Shown here: positions 24,059 to 37,403 of the stretch, in pieces
Layout: the number at the start of each line of letters is the position of its first letter
Numbering within the stretch: position 1 is the first letter of the stretch
DNA from: Apostichopus japonicus
Lineage: Eukaryota; Echinodermata; Holothuroidea; Aspidochirotida; Stichopodidae
Assembly (NCBI RefSeq): GCF_037975245.1
Contig: NC_092576.1
Span: 17,977,111-18,041,110 of the forward strand
DNA length: 64,000 nucleotides
Reading direction: 5' to 3'
Translations under genes and position numbers: made by a program
The notes under the pieces: model-generated
Told to the model about the DNA's origin: nothing
Database searches by the model: none
Seen by the model: only the letters and a program-made list of their open reading frames with translations

Positions 24059-24121
24059 TCAAGTAGCTGTGCTCGAAAATTTGCTAGTAATGATCATATA
24101 TTGAGGTCAGACTTCCAACTG

Positions 24122-27100
24122 ATGGTGCTTCTAGATAACGATAATGTACAACGGTTGTATGTTACATTGCTACAACACACTCGCAACGTAAGCACGGTTC
24201 TCAACGATTGGCAGATTTTACTGAGTGCAAGGACAACATTCATTATGACTGGTAAGTTTGTAAATAGAAAAGATATAGGGAATAATTTGTTACAGTTAGT
24301 AAATTTGAACTCCTTTATGAATATAATATCGCAAGACTGTTTATAATAGTTGAAGAGTCTAAGTGTGGTGATTTACTCGTGATACATAACTTATACCACG
24401 TAACATTGTAGATATTGTACATATGGTATATAACACACAATGACAGGCCTTGTTCAGGGCAAAAGGCCTAACCTTGGCTCTGCCACTGGATAATAGGCGG
24501 AGAACTACGCTTAAGACCTATGTGACTCCGGGAAACAACGGGGACGATGACGATTGCTAGGACGATGAATAAAATGAATAGTTTAATACTTAAAACGTAA
24601 TACACACGGCTAGCCCAGTATAGCGCGTTGCTAAATAACATACACATACATTTGAATATCTAACTGCGATTTGGATGGAACGTCGAGGGAGCTCTGGGTG
24701 CTACTAAAATACACTTCTTTTCACAGAAAAGCGGGACAAACAGGATCTGTTGATCCAATTGTTTAGCAGTCATTCTAATGGCACTGATTCACTTCGTCAG
24801 ACATCTTAAATGTGTTGTTATTTAAACAGTAGTTGTTTAATAGTGATGCCACTATTTACTGTACTTACAAATATCGATAAATCTTCTGAACTCCATTGAA
24901 CTGTGATGAAGGCTAGGGGTATCGGGGAATTATTAGTACCTTACAAAACACATTCTATTTTTTTCACAGAAATCTTTGCAACGTTAGTGAAACTTCCAGA
25001 TGCAACAGATATATATATATATATATATATATTTAGAAATTTGAGTGATAACAGAGACGCAGTAACAAAAGCTGACATTCGTTATAATAATTAAGTGAAA
25101 TTAAATGGTTTCTTAGTTGAATTTGGGAAAATGATATCTATCTTTATTTGTTTCATCAGCCCCTGTGCCAGCTCGTTGCATCAACGGCTATCAAATAATG
25201 GAAAGTATTGGAATTGGTACTTTTGGAGAAACCTACCGTGTAGTGAAAAACTCTCAAGTTTTCGCGATGAAAGAGCCAAACATTTCTCAGGTAAACCACC
25301 TCTTCCCTACCGTCCCTCTTTTTATGTCCTCCTCACTGATGATATAAGGTATTTAGCTAGTTTATACGTAAGTGTTATCAGTGGTTTTCTGTTTACATAT
25401 CTGAAAAATCAATTCAGTCCGATGTCGAGAAATGCTGGAAAATAGGGCCTGAACTTGTTGATTTAAAAAAATGCACTGTACTTCGAATAAGGCAGTATTG
25501 ACATACAAATTGAAGTGTAGCACGGTAACTCTCCCGAAACGGAACAATAACCGCTCATCGACTTTTGAACTTAAACGTCAAAGAGGAAGAGAGGAGATTG
25601 AAATCACTGTGAGGCATTCAATGGTCTTTTAATGTGTGTAAGCTCTAGCACAAAATTTCGTTTAAGTAGCCTTTTACTTACGGTATCACACATTGCCACA
25701 AGAGTCAAGCTGTAAAGTTGAGCTAAATGTGATAGAAAAACATTGTAGTGAGGAATGTATTACGTTAGACTGACCACTGTTATGAGTTCAAAGCTGGACA
25801 TCACTTACGCTTAATATGCCATCTGTTTGCATTTATTGAAATACGAAGGAAAGTTTATTTCTGAATAAAAGGGATTCTACTTACTTGTTTAATTAATGTT
25901 ATTGTGGGATTTTAACATTAGCCTATATGTTTGGGATTATTATTACTATCAGTATTTTCATCGTGTGAGTTTGTGATGCAAGTGTACACGTTCATACTGC
26001 AGACTGTATCATACCCGCCTACTGTGTGATCTTCTGAATTACCGTGAACGAGGGTTGCTTTATGGTCAGTTTGCGAAACAGTTGTTCCGATATTTGGAAA
26101 AGTTCGACAGAAAATTTCCTTTATTGCCAATGTCAATAGAATCACGAAGGGGTCAGTTTATAATCATTACTGTTTTAGAAGTAACTTTTATCGTTGCGTA
26201 TACCTTTAGGATTTTCCTTGCTTGCTGGGTTAACTAACTACAAGACCTTGTGGAGGAGAACTCCTTACAGAATTCTATACATCTTTTACATACGTGGTGA
26301 TATTATCAAGAAACAAAATGACATTAAATATTTATTTAGGTCAAGAACATTGCCTCCTTAATTAATCAAAAATAACGGTTATGTAGACATGAAAGTCACC
26401 TACAGCTACGTAATGAACAGTGTGTTAAAATCTAAAGATCATGTTAGTGAGGTCATTCACCGACCTGAGTGCTGTTCAAGGTCGTTGCAGTGTTTTCAAA
26501 TTCCTAAATTTGTATCAATTGCTGAGACAAAAATCAATGCTTTAATTCCCTTTTATTATAACTTCCCGTTGTGCTATTCGATTATGTAAAAAGAAAGTAC
26601 GTTGTTTAGTAAAATGTAAACTACACTCTGTGTAAAATTTTGTCTGTCATTATTGGTCAAAGCTCCTCAGCGAAGCTCATACAATAAGCGGAATTACTTG
26701 ATTGATTGATTCTGGAATTAAAGGCATTAACTAGCTGTAAGTTGACTGATTACGGATACATGGATGTATCTTTACAAGTTTACCTTAATTAAAACAATCA
26801 GTCAAAATATCATCCATAATGTAATTTTTCACACATCTTAAGATGATAAAGATTAGCTAACTTGCTTCTGGTTTTTTACTTAATATCAGTTTTTCTCCAA
26901 TGTTGATGATGCTACCGAAAAGACGACAAGTGAAAACCAACAGAATGAAGTAAGAAAGTTTCTTAGTCATTTCAATGTCAGTTATGATAAATATATAACA
27001 TGGTATAGCTGTTACTTTGTTTACGTAAGTAATATCCGATGTGAACGAACTTAAAACTGAACAATAAAAGATAGATTCAAAGGCACATAATGTGGTTAAA

Positions 27101-30100
27101 TGCTCGTGCTAATTATGTATAATATTTTGGTGGGTCATAATGATGACGATGGTGATGACGATGATGATGATGACGACGACGACGATGATGACGACGATGA
27201 CGACGACGACGACGACGACGACGACGATGATGATGATGACGACGATGACGACGATGACGACGACGATGGCGATGACGATGACGATGACGACGATGATAAT
27301 CATGATAATCATGATAATAATGATGATAATCATGATGATAATCATGATGATAATCATGATGATCATCATGATGATCATCATGGGGATCATCATAATGATC
27401 ATCATGATGCTCTTGAATAAGTTATGATCATACTTGCATTGCAGCTTTTGATGAAATCCTAAACAATATTATAAGAAATGCTGGATGTTTTCCTCAGGGT
27501 TCGAGTGATCGCTATGTATGAATCTTGAAAAAGTATACAAAACAATAAACTATATTACCCTTAATTCAGCTGAACGTACATCGTTCATTGGGAAAGTTGT
27601 CTGTAAAGTGTAAAACTATAACTTTCGTTATCTATCGACAGGCTGAGATTATGTCGAGTTTGAAGCATGCTAACGTAGTGTCTTACGTAGAATCCTTCTC
27701 AGACGGTGAGCTTTACTCAACATAACTAGCATTATGTTCATTGGAAACGTTATCATAAAACAAAAGCTTTCTCTTAATTCTTATATTAATTAGTCAATTA
27801 TCTATTAATAAGCCTCAACGTTATACATTCATCGATGTTTTTACACGTAGGGATTTGGAAAACTGACACTGACATGCAAAATAAATCAGGAGATTGATAC
27901 ATGTCACTCTGCTCATGTCACTTCACTGTCTAGATCAATATACCAAATGTGATTTAAGTGTTATATAGCAACACACTTTTAGCATCGTAAGTCAATATAC
28001 CAGTCAAATTACATGGTTTATGTTCAAGAATAGTTGACGTTGTGAAATTTAGTCCACGAACACAATCAATTTTTCTGTCATAAATTACCAAACTGACTTA
28101 CAAATTTTAAACATATGATATGCATGATTTGTCAATGTAATTATTTTGTCTTTCTATAGTATCGTTAACAAAGCTGTACATTGTGATGGAATACTGCGAA
28201 CATGGTTTGTTATTCTTCTTCTAAATTATCAGTGTTTCTATGAACTGTTGTAGGGTTATTAGTCGGAAAGTACTTTCAATAACATTGAGAATCCAGATCC
28301 CTTTTTATGTGAATAAGGATCAAATATTGCAAAAAATGATCCAGATAAAGATCTTTAATAAATCACTTATTATTACTGAAGTCTCTAATAGGTGGAAGTC
28401 ATAAGTACATATACATCATATAGGCATGTTTAGTTCTGCCTTTCTTACTACTATTAATAATTCACTTGGCATTTTGATAGTGGTGGTGTTCGGGTACACG
28501 CGCATATAAGCTTGTGAAAATGTGAAATTTGTAACATCTTAGAAAAATCACAACCAATCTTGTGAATATAAAGATACTCTCTTGATGCTGTTATCTCCAA
28601 TAAGACATAATAATCTATCCTGTTACTTTCGACATGATTTAATATTTATTTATTATTAAAGGAAATCTAAGGAATGTTTTAAATTCTGGAGACCCGAGGG
28701 TTGGCATGGAATATTTCGTCGAAGGTGTAATGAAACAGTTATGCTGCGGCTTGGCGTATATTCACAGTATGAATGTGATACACAGGGACATTAAACCCGA
28801 GGTGAGTTAAACATCTGACTGATGAAAAGAAGTTAGTCTGGTCTGGTAACAGATGTGATTTCTACCATGCAATACGCCCTGTTAATGGCGAAGTTTTATC
28901 ATAGCCGCATTTTAAAATTATATTATTGGAAGACACATTTTTAGTGTAGAACAAAAATGACAGATAAAAAGCCTCCAATATTTACAGAGTGTAGTTCACA
29001 TTTACTTAACAACTTGTTTTTATTTTTGCAAATAGCACATGGGGAAGTTAAAAAACAAATAGGGGCGGATTGAAACATTCCTTTGTTTCTCTAGAAGAGT
29101 CATAAATAAACTATCCTTGCTTCGTATTTCAATAAATCTATAAACAAGGTCACAAAGAGGGTGAAAGAAATCCAGCATTTGAGCACATACAAGAAGTCAG
29201 TCTTGCGGTAACAAATTTTGTTTTCCCGAGAATGAGAAATCCAGCATTTGAGCACATACGAGTGGTCAGTCTTGGGCATATTTCTTACTAGGATGTAGCC
29301 ATATCACGTTTTTACATGCTAGCCTCGTGGTTTCGGCTTCAAGATCAATCTTGCTAGCCCAATTTAACAACGGTGCGCTTGTGGCAATGCGAGTGCGATA
29401 ACGTAAGTAATATGTTACTGACACAATATTTTACACTCGAGCTTTTACACACATTAAAAGACCGTTGGCAAGTCTCACAGTGATTTTAATCGCCTCTCTT
29501 CCTCTTCGACGTTGACGTTTAATTTCAAAACTTGATGAGAAGTTATTGTCCCTTTTGCTACATTTGACTTTATCGCAGCGCAGTTAAAGGAGCTCAATGG
29601 ATATTATAAGCAGAATGACGTCCACAATATATGTGGATCACATGGTCGTTGTAACAGTTTTCGTGAATAGCTCATTTTTTAAGAACTAGTATAATTTTTG
29701 CAGCATATGTAAAAAGGAAACCATTAAAGACATTTATGAAACAATGCTTGAATGTTATTAATGTTCCACTTTTAATAAAAATATCCTTTTCAATTACCGA
29801 TACAAAGTTTAGTTACAACTTTGTTTCTTCTATCGGCTAACCAATGTCTGTTTTTAAGCACAACAGAAAGGTGTGTGTCTTGAAGTTATAATTTTAATAA
29901 ATATGTTTCTTCAACTTGCTTAAGAACCTCCGTTAATTAGTACTTTACAGCTGATTAGTTATTGTCATCTCCACGTGATGTGATAGATATGACTATTAAT
30001 CACAGCTTACTAAGGACACCCTTCTCAACAGGGACTGAAGCTTTCATATAAAATCATCTAACGAGAACGCGACAGTGAATTGAAATTAACAGACGGCTTG

Positions 30101-30563
30101 CTGAAGTTACTGAAGTCAAAGCCAATTAAATACATTTAAACATAGTGAGTCCAGTTGCATTTGTGCTTATGTAATCACGTTTGCATATAGTTGATTATCA
30201 GAATGCAAAATATTGGGATGCAATTTTCCACCCCATGGAGTGTCTAATTATTTCCTTTTGTTTCCCTTCAGAATATTTTCATAAAAGGAGATGGAGTCAT
30301 TAAGATTGGAGATTTCGGACTGTCTAAGGTTTTACAGTAAGTCTTTCTATAAATTACTCTCTTCAACCAAAGTAAGAATCCTATATAAATGTGTGCAAAC
30401 ATGATACTTGTTCAAGCAATTAATAACTTTACAGGTGATTAAACCTAAATATCAATTGAGTTTTTCCCTCTTTCAGACCTGGCGAATACACAAATACAAT
30501 ATGTGGTACACCTGGTTACATATCACCCGAGTGCTTGAAAGGTCACCCGTATACCTACCCAAG
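24122..30563 (+). CDS. Ser/Thr protein kinase (NEK-like), exons 1-8, C-lobe missing
   Basis: Eight exons join in phase: 24122-24251, 25160-25290, 26890-26949, 27642-27705, 28160-28204, 28662-28801, 30272-30336 and 30477-30563. All have GT-AG borders. After a ~45-residue leader comes the glycine loop (GIGTFGETY), then the ATP-binding Lys in FAMKEP and an acidic 20-residue insert from the 60-bp exon. The alpha-C region follows (AEIMSSLKHANVVSYVESF), then the hinge IVMEYCEHG, the catalytic loop HRDIKPEN, the DFG motif (IGDFGLSKVL) and the activation/APE segment (TICGTPGYISPE). These are the diagnostic kinase motifs, so an active kinase N-lobe and catalytic core is expected; the NEK-like label rests on overall resemblance. 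The start Met is chosen as the first in frame beyond the promoter; an in-frame ATG at 23957 overlaps the opposite gene. The last donor is in phase 2, so the gene must continue, but no SD(V/I)W exon was found nearby. Confidence 0.85.
24727..24809 (+). CDS. Possible alternative terminal exon after kinase exon 1
   Basis: After a TTCTTTTCACAG acceptor, this block joins the phase-1 donor at 24251 and reads 26 codons (KRDKQDLLIQLFSSHSNGTD, then SLRQTS) to a TAA. It would make a ~70-residue product without kinase motifs. It could equally be a chance acceptor inside the first intron. Confidence 0.25.
25541..25630 (+). repeat. Intronic repeat, inverted mate at 29.5 kb
   Basis: The segment with 'acgtcaaagaggaagagagg' and 'attgaaatcactgtgag' matches, in reverse complement, 29462-29552 with moderate divergence. 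Both lie in kinase introns and could pair in the pre-mRNA. Confidence 0.6.
27141..27414 (+). repeat. (GAY)n trinucleotide microsatellite in kinase intron
   Basis: GAC/GAT triplets, later mixed with CAT/AAT triplets, run about 275 bp. On the plus strand they form an Asp-rich frame (D, then D/N/H). It lies between exons at 26949 and 27642 and has no splice sites of its own, so it is read as intronic repeat, not coding. Confidence 0.85.
29155..29285 (+). repeat. Short direct duplication in kinase intron
   Basis: 'gaaatccagcatttgagcac' followed by a 'gtcagtctt' segment occurs twice about 66 bp apart. Confidence 0.6.
29462..29552 (-). repeat. Inverted mate of the 25.5-kb intronic repeat
   Basis: Reverse complement of the 25541-25630 segment ('cctctcttcctcttcgacg', 'tcacagtgattttaat'). 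Same family, opposite orientation. Confidence 0.6.
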
Positions 30564-31400
30564 GTAAACCCCATTTTTAAATCTTTGTTTTTTAGCAGCT
30601 TGCTATTAAACTATACTTATGTCGTGAGAAATAAAAAATGATACGGGGGTATTCCCTATTCAATGTTATAAATCTGTAAATACACTGGGACAATTAAATT
30701 CTGTAAACCTGTTTCCGATTTAATCTCTGACGATGTAAGTCCTCACTTTCAAATTTCACATCGGTTGTATGCTGGAATGCGCAATATAGAAATAAATAAC
30801 TGTGTTAATATTATGCCTTGATAGAAAACCTTGTTAACACACTGTCTGAGATTTACCCTCTTGGTCACCTCAGTATGTTTGTTCATTAAGAATATGCTCA
30901 GTTGGATGCATGTGAGTTAATAATTTTAATAAACGAATTTTCCACAAAGAAATGTTGCGTGACATGAGAACCATACGTGCAATCAAGACACATGGTATAA
31001 GCCTACCTGTCTTCATCTTGCATCTTTTGTCGCCACCAACCCCCTCCCCCCCCCCCCCCACAAAAATGGCAAACTGATCAGAATAACATTGTTCAATTCT
31101 TCTTCCTAACAGTGATATGTTCTCAGTCGGCAAAGTGCTTTTTGATTTGTTACTAAATAAAGTAAGTCGATTCCTTTCATTTGCTTTCAACTTAAGCCAC
31201 AAACGTTGAACAGGGAGAATGCTAATACATGTATTGTCATTCAGTCAATAAGTGTAGCCAAGATAAAACTCAGTTCCTTGATTATACGGTAGGTCCAGAC
31301 AGAAACTGTTCATCATCTCTTAAATACTGTGTGTAACAGAGAATTTGACTTCAATGTAGTTCTACGAAAAAGTCGAAACATTTATTACTTAAGAGGCGTA
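30564..31400. other. no exon recognised past the last kinase exon
   Basis: I looked for an acceptor followed by a codon pattern for S-D-x-W, the next conserved kinase segment, and found none here or up to about 40 kb. A C run lies near 31046-31060. Confidence 0.45.
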
Positions 31401-31404
31401 TGTG

Positions 31405-31565
31405 GCAACTACTTCTGTCACACCAACCACTTTTGTCACAAACATCGCCCAATTTTGTTCAAGAGGAGGGATACGAGTTTTCTCCCAACGGTCGCCTATT
31501 TCAGTTACAATCTTATAAATCACCACGTTTGTCAAAGACATCGCACACTTTTGTCAGAAACAATT
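31405..31565 (+). repeat. Degenerate ~22-bp minisatellite, left arm
   Basis: Variants of 'cacttttgtcacaaacatcg' repeat several times. The reverse-complement version occurs at 33420-33600. Confidence 0.6.
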
Positions 31566-32680
31566 GGGTATAATAAGCCTTTTAGGTAACCTCTTATATT
31601 CCACTTGTTAGTTCACATTGTTGATCCCTTGGTATGGGTGTGTGTGTGTGACGCCGCTTGTAAACACGATAACTTGATAACAAAATAAAAATCACATGAG
31701 CTTTATAATTGGTAGGAAGATTAGCAATAGTAGATACATTCCCCGTATTGTTTTCGGTGGTGGTCAAAGGTCATCTGAGGTCAATATAAGTCAAATATGT
31801 AGCTTTTTACACACTAGAACTTGGTAAGGTACTCTTCAAGTATATGTTTGCACAATAGTTACTATATGACCACCCTCATTTTTACTGGATGTCAAAAGTT
31901 ATATGAGGTCAATAGACATCAAAAACCGAAAACTTTGTCATTACTATATGCTGATAAAGCAATTTTAATTTAGCGCATACTGGGGTACGTGTGTTCACCA
32001 TGGTTAATATAATTCCCACATTGTTTGTAGTTGAGGTCAATTGTCATTTCAGGTCTACATATGTCATAAAAGTAGAAGTCGGATGAGGCACATGTTTTCA
32101 TTCTAACGCACTTGGCTTTCTTGTTTAAATATATGACGTCATAGTGTATCCTTGGAGGCCAAAAGTTACCATCTTTTGACCGAATTCAAATTCATTGTAA
32201 TATTCGGCTACATTCGAAATGGGTTTATTTACGGTGACTCGTATAACCTTTACTGCTAAAACAGAATTTTGATGATGTGTAGGTCTACATAGGCCGATCC
32301 AGGGGGGGGGGGGGGGGGCTGTCACCCATTTCTTAGCCTTATCGTTTTTTATGGGTTGATATTCAAAGGATCACATTTAATTGTCGAGGTACCAACGAAA
32401 TGAATTTAATTAAAAAATGAAGAAATACTCTAGAGCAATCCGACGGTGTCGTTTGTCCTGACCTTGAGCAAGTGTAACAGTATTGTCACGTTGTTGTTAA
32501 AAATATAAATATATATACATATATATATATAGTTGTCTGACGATCGCTAAAACGCGTGAAACTCCGAGTTACAACTACTAGTGTTCCACTAGTCTCAACT
32601 AGTATCAACACATATTCCGCTCTGCCCACTGGACATAGAGCACTCTGCGCCAAGATAGACGCCAACCAACCAACTCTCTC

Positions 32681-33178
<498 letters not shown>

Positions 33179-33419
33179 TTTAAACTTTGGACCCTAATAT
33201 CTTGATTAAAAATCGTCAAATGTATGAGGACACATTCTCTCCCTCTTTCATGGTCACATTATGTGCATATTATTATTGTTGTTTTATATAATTTTGAAGG
33301 CAGCTATTAAAAGCGCTCTCTACTTCGTGTTTCCCATTTCCCACAAGGATGGCCCTAAATTTCTGAATCCTTAAGTAATTTTGTAAATGGGACCTGATAT
33401 GAATACAAACTTAACTCAG

Positions 33420-33605
33420 CTAACGTTGTGGCAAAAGTGGGCAATGTCTATGACAAAGATGATGATCTATAAATTTTTGACAAAAAGGAGCGACAGGTGT
33501 GACAAAAGTTGGCGATGTGTGTGACAAAAGTCGTTGATGTGACGAAAGTGGGTGATTTTTGTGGCAGAAATGGTTGTTGGGACAGACGTGGTTGCAATAG
33601 GTGTA
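33420..33605 (-). repeat. Degenerate ~22-bp minisatellite, right arm
   Basis: Variants of 'gtgacaaaagtgggcgatgt', the reverse complement of the 31.4-kb array. The (TAA)n tract lies between the two arms. Confidence 0.6.
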
Positions 33606-33609
33606 TGTT

Positions 33610-35200
33610 GGTGGGTTTTGGATCAGTGCCAGAATCATAGGAACAAAAGGCAACTTTGAAACAGCTAGAGGCAACGTGACATGCTTTGTCAAAACGTCAC
33701 GCTAACGTATATTATGAACACTTCAGAAAATCTCATTAAGACGGGGTGTCAAGGTTAGTGTAACCTTTACAGAGCAACTCGACTATTTGTCAATTTCGTC
33801 ATAATATATAAATTCTTAGGAGTCGGCAACTTGAAACAGTTATACAAGTGTGTTGAGAATCACGTGTTTTACTAACACAGAAGGGTAGGTCACGTCTGTC
33901 TCTACAGTATAATTCAAATCAAACATTAAAAACCATATTCCTGACAAAGGGTCATTGAGTAATCTATCAAGCCCTCGCCGCACAATTTGAATCACTCAAT
34001 TTCTTGAGTAGGATTCGAACTTAAGGACTTTCATTTAATATTCATCACAGTACTACAACCTTTGATACTTTCATCCTGTTTAGTATTTCCATTCGAAAGA
34101 GAATTTAACAGATCCATCCTATTGTCTGTTTAAACCATATGATTCCACTTTTCTTTTGAAGTATAGTATTGTGGTCTGTATGATTCAAACCGACAGTTGT
34201 CTTTTCCATCTGTTTACTAGTTCAAATACTACGTTACCGATGATTATTTCCTTTTTAGATGATGCATCCAACAGTTTCCGCTTTACCAATAGAATACTGG
34301 ATACACCTGAAAGCGCTTTGCGGAAACTTGCTGTCTGAAGAACCAAGGTAGTGATCGTCTTCTCGTATATACATGTTTTCCTATTAGTTATGTACTGGGG
34401 AAACCATATTATATTACCGTGGCAACGACTGGAGAAAATCCATGGGTGTTGACGGTAATCGGTCAAAGGTCAGATGTGAATGATCAATAAACCGAAATAA
34501 GAATTCTTTCGTCTTTTAACTTTGTGTAGAAATGGCAAATGACCATAGCAACATACACATGTAAGACATCGGACTTCGTATATGTCTGTGGAATGTTTAT
34601 TATTTAACGGAAACTATTAAATGTCACGTGATAAATGAAGATCAAATGTCAAGGTAGGTCCGATTCTTGACAATAAATGTACAGAAACTTCTCTCAAACT
34701 GATATAGCAGAATTTACCTTCGAGTGGTGAGTTGAAGCCTGGGCATCGATTGTTGATGAAACAGGCTTTGATGATTATATCACATTAATTAACCTACATT
34801 TCAAACCTCACTGGAGTTCACAGGTTCAAAAACGTTGTATTCCATAACTGTAAGGCTGATTTGTACCTTACAATTTGTAGACGTATGCGTATTCATGGGA
34901 CGATGTGTCTTCAGTTATGGCAACATACCGTCATCGGTCCATGGTAGTTATATGATGATGCAAAGTATTTTTTCCAAATTGGAAAGTAAGCACAGTACAT
35001 GCATTATTGTTGAAACTGTGAAAATTTGAGGATATATATTTTTGTATATATTTATCAAAATAATCAGATTTTCCAAAACTTCTGCTCAAATCAGCAGAAA
35101 TCAGTAAGTCGCTTTGACTTCAATATATAGTTAAGCAAATAAGTCACCAAAAACAGAACCAGTATTGTTCGGTAAATGTGACAAAAGCCTACAGTGGAAT
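33610..35200. other. no gene confirmed
   Basis: One weak exon-like block (34259-34349, after TTTTTAG) was seen but does not fit the kinase phase and matches no family I know. The rest shows nothing supported. Confidence 0.4.
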
Positions 35201-35203
35201 TAC

Positions 35204-35355
35204 GACCTTCCTTACAGGTTTCAAACCTCTGGACATACAATCAGCGTCCATGGCCTAGTGGTTAGGGTGTCCGCATATCAAGCGGGAGGCCCGGGTTCGA
35301 CTCCTGGTGGAGGCTGAAAGTTTTTCACTGTTCTGGATTTCTCAACCCACTATGA

Positions 35356-35360
<5 letters not shown>
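35204..35360 (+). mobile_element. tRNA-derived SINE, copy 2
   Basis: Better preserved than the 16.5-kb copy. A box TGGCCTAGTGGTTAGGGTGT and B box GGTTCGACTCC are intact. A possible anticodon arm (CCGC-ATATCAA-GCGG) would carry an ATC anticodon, suggesting tRNA-Asp-like ancestry. Because the upstream 40 bases and the tail are shared with copy 1, it is a SINE and not a functional tRNA gene. It ends in (TA)n. Confidence 0.82.

Positions 35361-35362
<2 letters not shown>

Positions 35363-35427
<65 letters not shown>
35363..35427. repeat. (TA)n microsatellite at the SINE 3' end
   Basis: TA repeat with a single interruption, directly after SINE copy 2. Confidence 0.95.
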
Positions 35428-35430
<3 letters not shown>

Positions 35431-36369
35431 ACACCAAATCCTACCTCTAGGAGACATGACATAACATCGTATATGTAGGAGACATTGTATAAAACACCAC
35501 AAAACTCAGAAAATATAGACCCTCTCTGCATATCAATACCTATAATAATGTTAAATGACATCAGCGATGGTGACCATAAAGTTTCCCGTGCTATTTCGAA
35601 GCATTTCCTGATATAACTCTATGAAGTTGTTATAAATGTCTCCTTTACGTTTTTTTACTCCAATATACACCTTCAGGAGACAGTTGTTATATCGTTTGCA
35701 TTTGGGAGACACGTAGCATCTGACAGTATCACGCAGAGATCTATACCCATACCTTGACAGTGTGTGCATTTACCTCCGTATATCTTTAGTAAATATGTTG
35801 GCTTAAATTTATTAACTATTATTGAATTTAAGCATTATCCTACTGCGGAAAAAATTAATCAACAACCGCCTTTTTAATTCTCTTGTTGTGTTGTTACTTG
35901 TGTAGCTGGTTGAGGAGTGCTCCTAGTATAAAATTGTAAGTTTGCTGATCATTACACTCAACTCATAAATATTATTGAACTCTTTATAAACTGCATGCTT
36001 AGTCATACAAGGGAAATGCATACAAGTGGCCGAATCATGGTAGTTTTAGGTGAGGGGCAAATGATGCAGTAGTGAGCAAAGTGTCAATTCTCGGAGCTAT
36101 CAGGAATGAGGGATTTAGGAGGGGTGTGGTATTTAGGCTTTAAATGGAGAAATATATGATAGACGCCATCTCGGGAAGGGGTGTTACGGGGAATGGGGCT
36201 ACAGCGTAGGAAAGTTTTGCTCTCAAAATGGTTTTATCATTCCTTTTCTCAACATCTGTCGTTCCATTTTTTTATTTATTATTATTTGGTGTCAATAGTG
36301 GAGGCACATGCCTGTAGCCCCCCCCCCCCCTTTGCATACGCCACTAAAATTTAAAGAACAGTTAGATGT

Positions 36370-36765
36370 GAACTTTTATTAACATATGTAAATATCAATT
36401 GACTTTTCTTTAGCATATATAGGTGCAACTAGAATTAAGCATGGGCACACTTTTTCTTTGTTAAAGGCTGAACCTCTCAGACCCTATTCTTTTTTTAAAT
36501 CAGATTTCTTTTACGTTTGAGTGTTAGTATTTTTATAAATTCTGAACAATATTGAATGCTTAATTAAATTGAAAAATGTTTCAATTATGACTTTCAGTAA
36601 TATGTTTCTTAGCGTGGGCACACCTGTATAAGTTACCAGATTGGTTATACTGTACACATCCATATAGCAATATGTAAACTTCTATTAACGCCTGTACATA
36701 TCAACCGTTTTCTTATGCACGGGTGCAATTGCATTTCAGGCATGGGCACATATAATCTTTCCTGT
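36370..36765. repeat. Diverged ~304-bp duplication with 'gtgggcac' motifs
   Basis: 'aacttttattaacatatgta' with 'ataggtgcaactagaatt' recurs as 'aaacttctattaacgcctgt' with 'acgggtgcaattgcattt'. The 'gcatgggcacac' and 'agcgtgggcacacc' motifs are reverse complements of the twin motif of the 11-14 kb satellite. Confidence 0.45.
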
Positions 36766-37403
36766 TAAACTTAATATGTAGGACTACTCATCGACACACA
36801 TAGGCACCCAATTTCATCAAACCAACGATGTCAACGTGGGGCATTTGTTCCACCCCTCCCCCATGTATCTACCTCCGTATTTGAATTCTATAGTACTATC
36901 AAACAGCATCATAAGTCCCTGCCAGCAGGTTAACTTTGTCCTCAACCAGAATTGTGTTAAATTAGAACGCTTATTAGAAATCGCTCTTTCCTAGAATATG
37001 GCTGTGTATAGTAACAATACCAGTTTGAATAACCTAGTAATAATTTTGGAAGGACATGAATATTAACCATGAGATATTTAGAAGTCCTGATTGTTTTAAT
37101 TTTATGAGGAATGTTCAAGTCACCTCTTTCATTCCCCAGCTAAGGCCTTCACGAGAAGTCTTTATGAAATTGCCAGGTTTTCTTGATAATAATGATAATC
37201 AGCAGTTAATTTTAAGACACTTAAGTGACCACAAATTTGGGAGAAACCCGCAAGGGCTTATGGATTACAAGTTACATGTCCAATTCAACATTTTAACTCA
37301 AATTTGGAATCTTTTCCATTTAGAAAGTCATTTCAGATGGGAAAAACCGTAGATTGCTCTTGGGTGAGTGAATAACCCACCTTACTATGGCCAGTGATCG
37401 AAC

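Noticed and set aside
24903-25094. Frame after a second TTTTTTCACAG in kinase intron 1
   Set aside because: Runs into a TA microsatellite and has no donor; joining it would prevent the well-supported kinase frame.
27100-27420. Poly-Asp protein frame
   Set aside because: A GAY microsatellite inside a kinase intron, without splice sites or start context of its own.
34259-34349. Exon-like block after TTTTTAG ending EEPR|GTAGTG
   Set aside because: Does not fit the phase of the kinase donor at 30563 (would give a stop) and shows no kinase motif; the donor is weak.
35247-35314. Functional tRNA-Asp gene
   Set aside because: The A and B boxes are good, but shared upstream and downstream sequence with a second copy shows a SINE.
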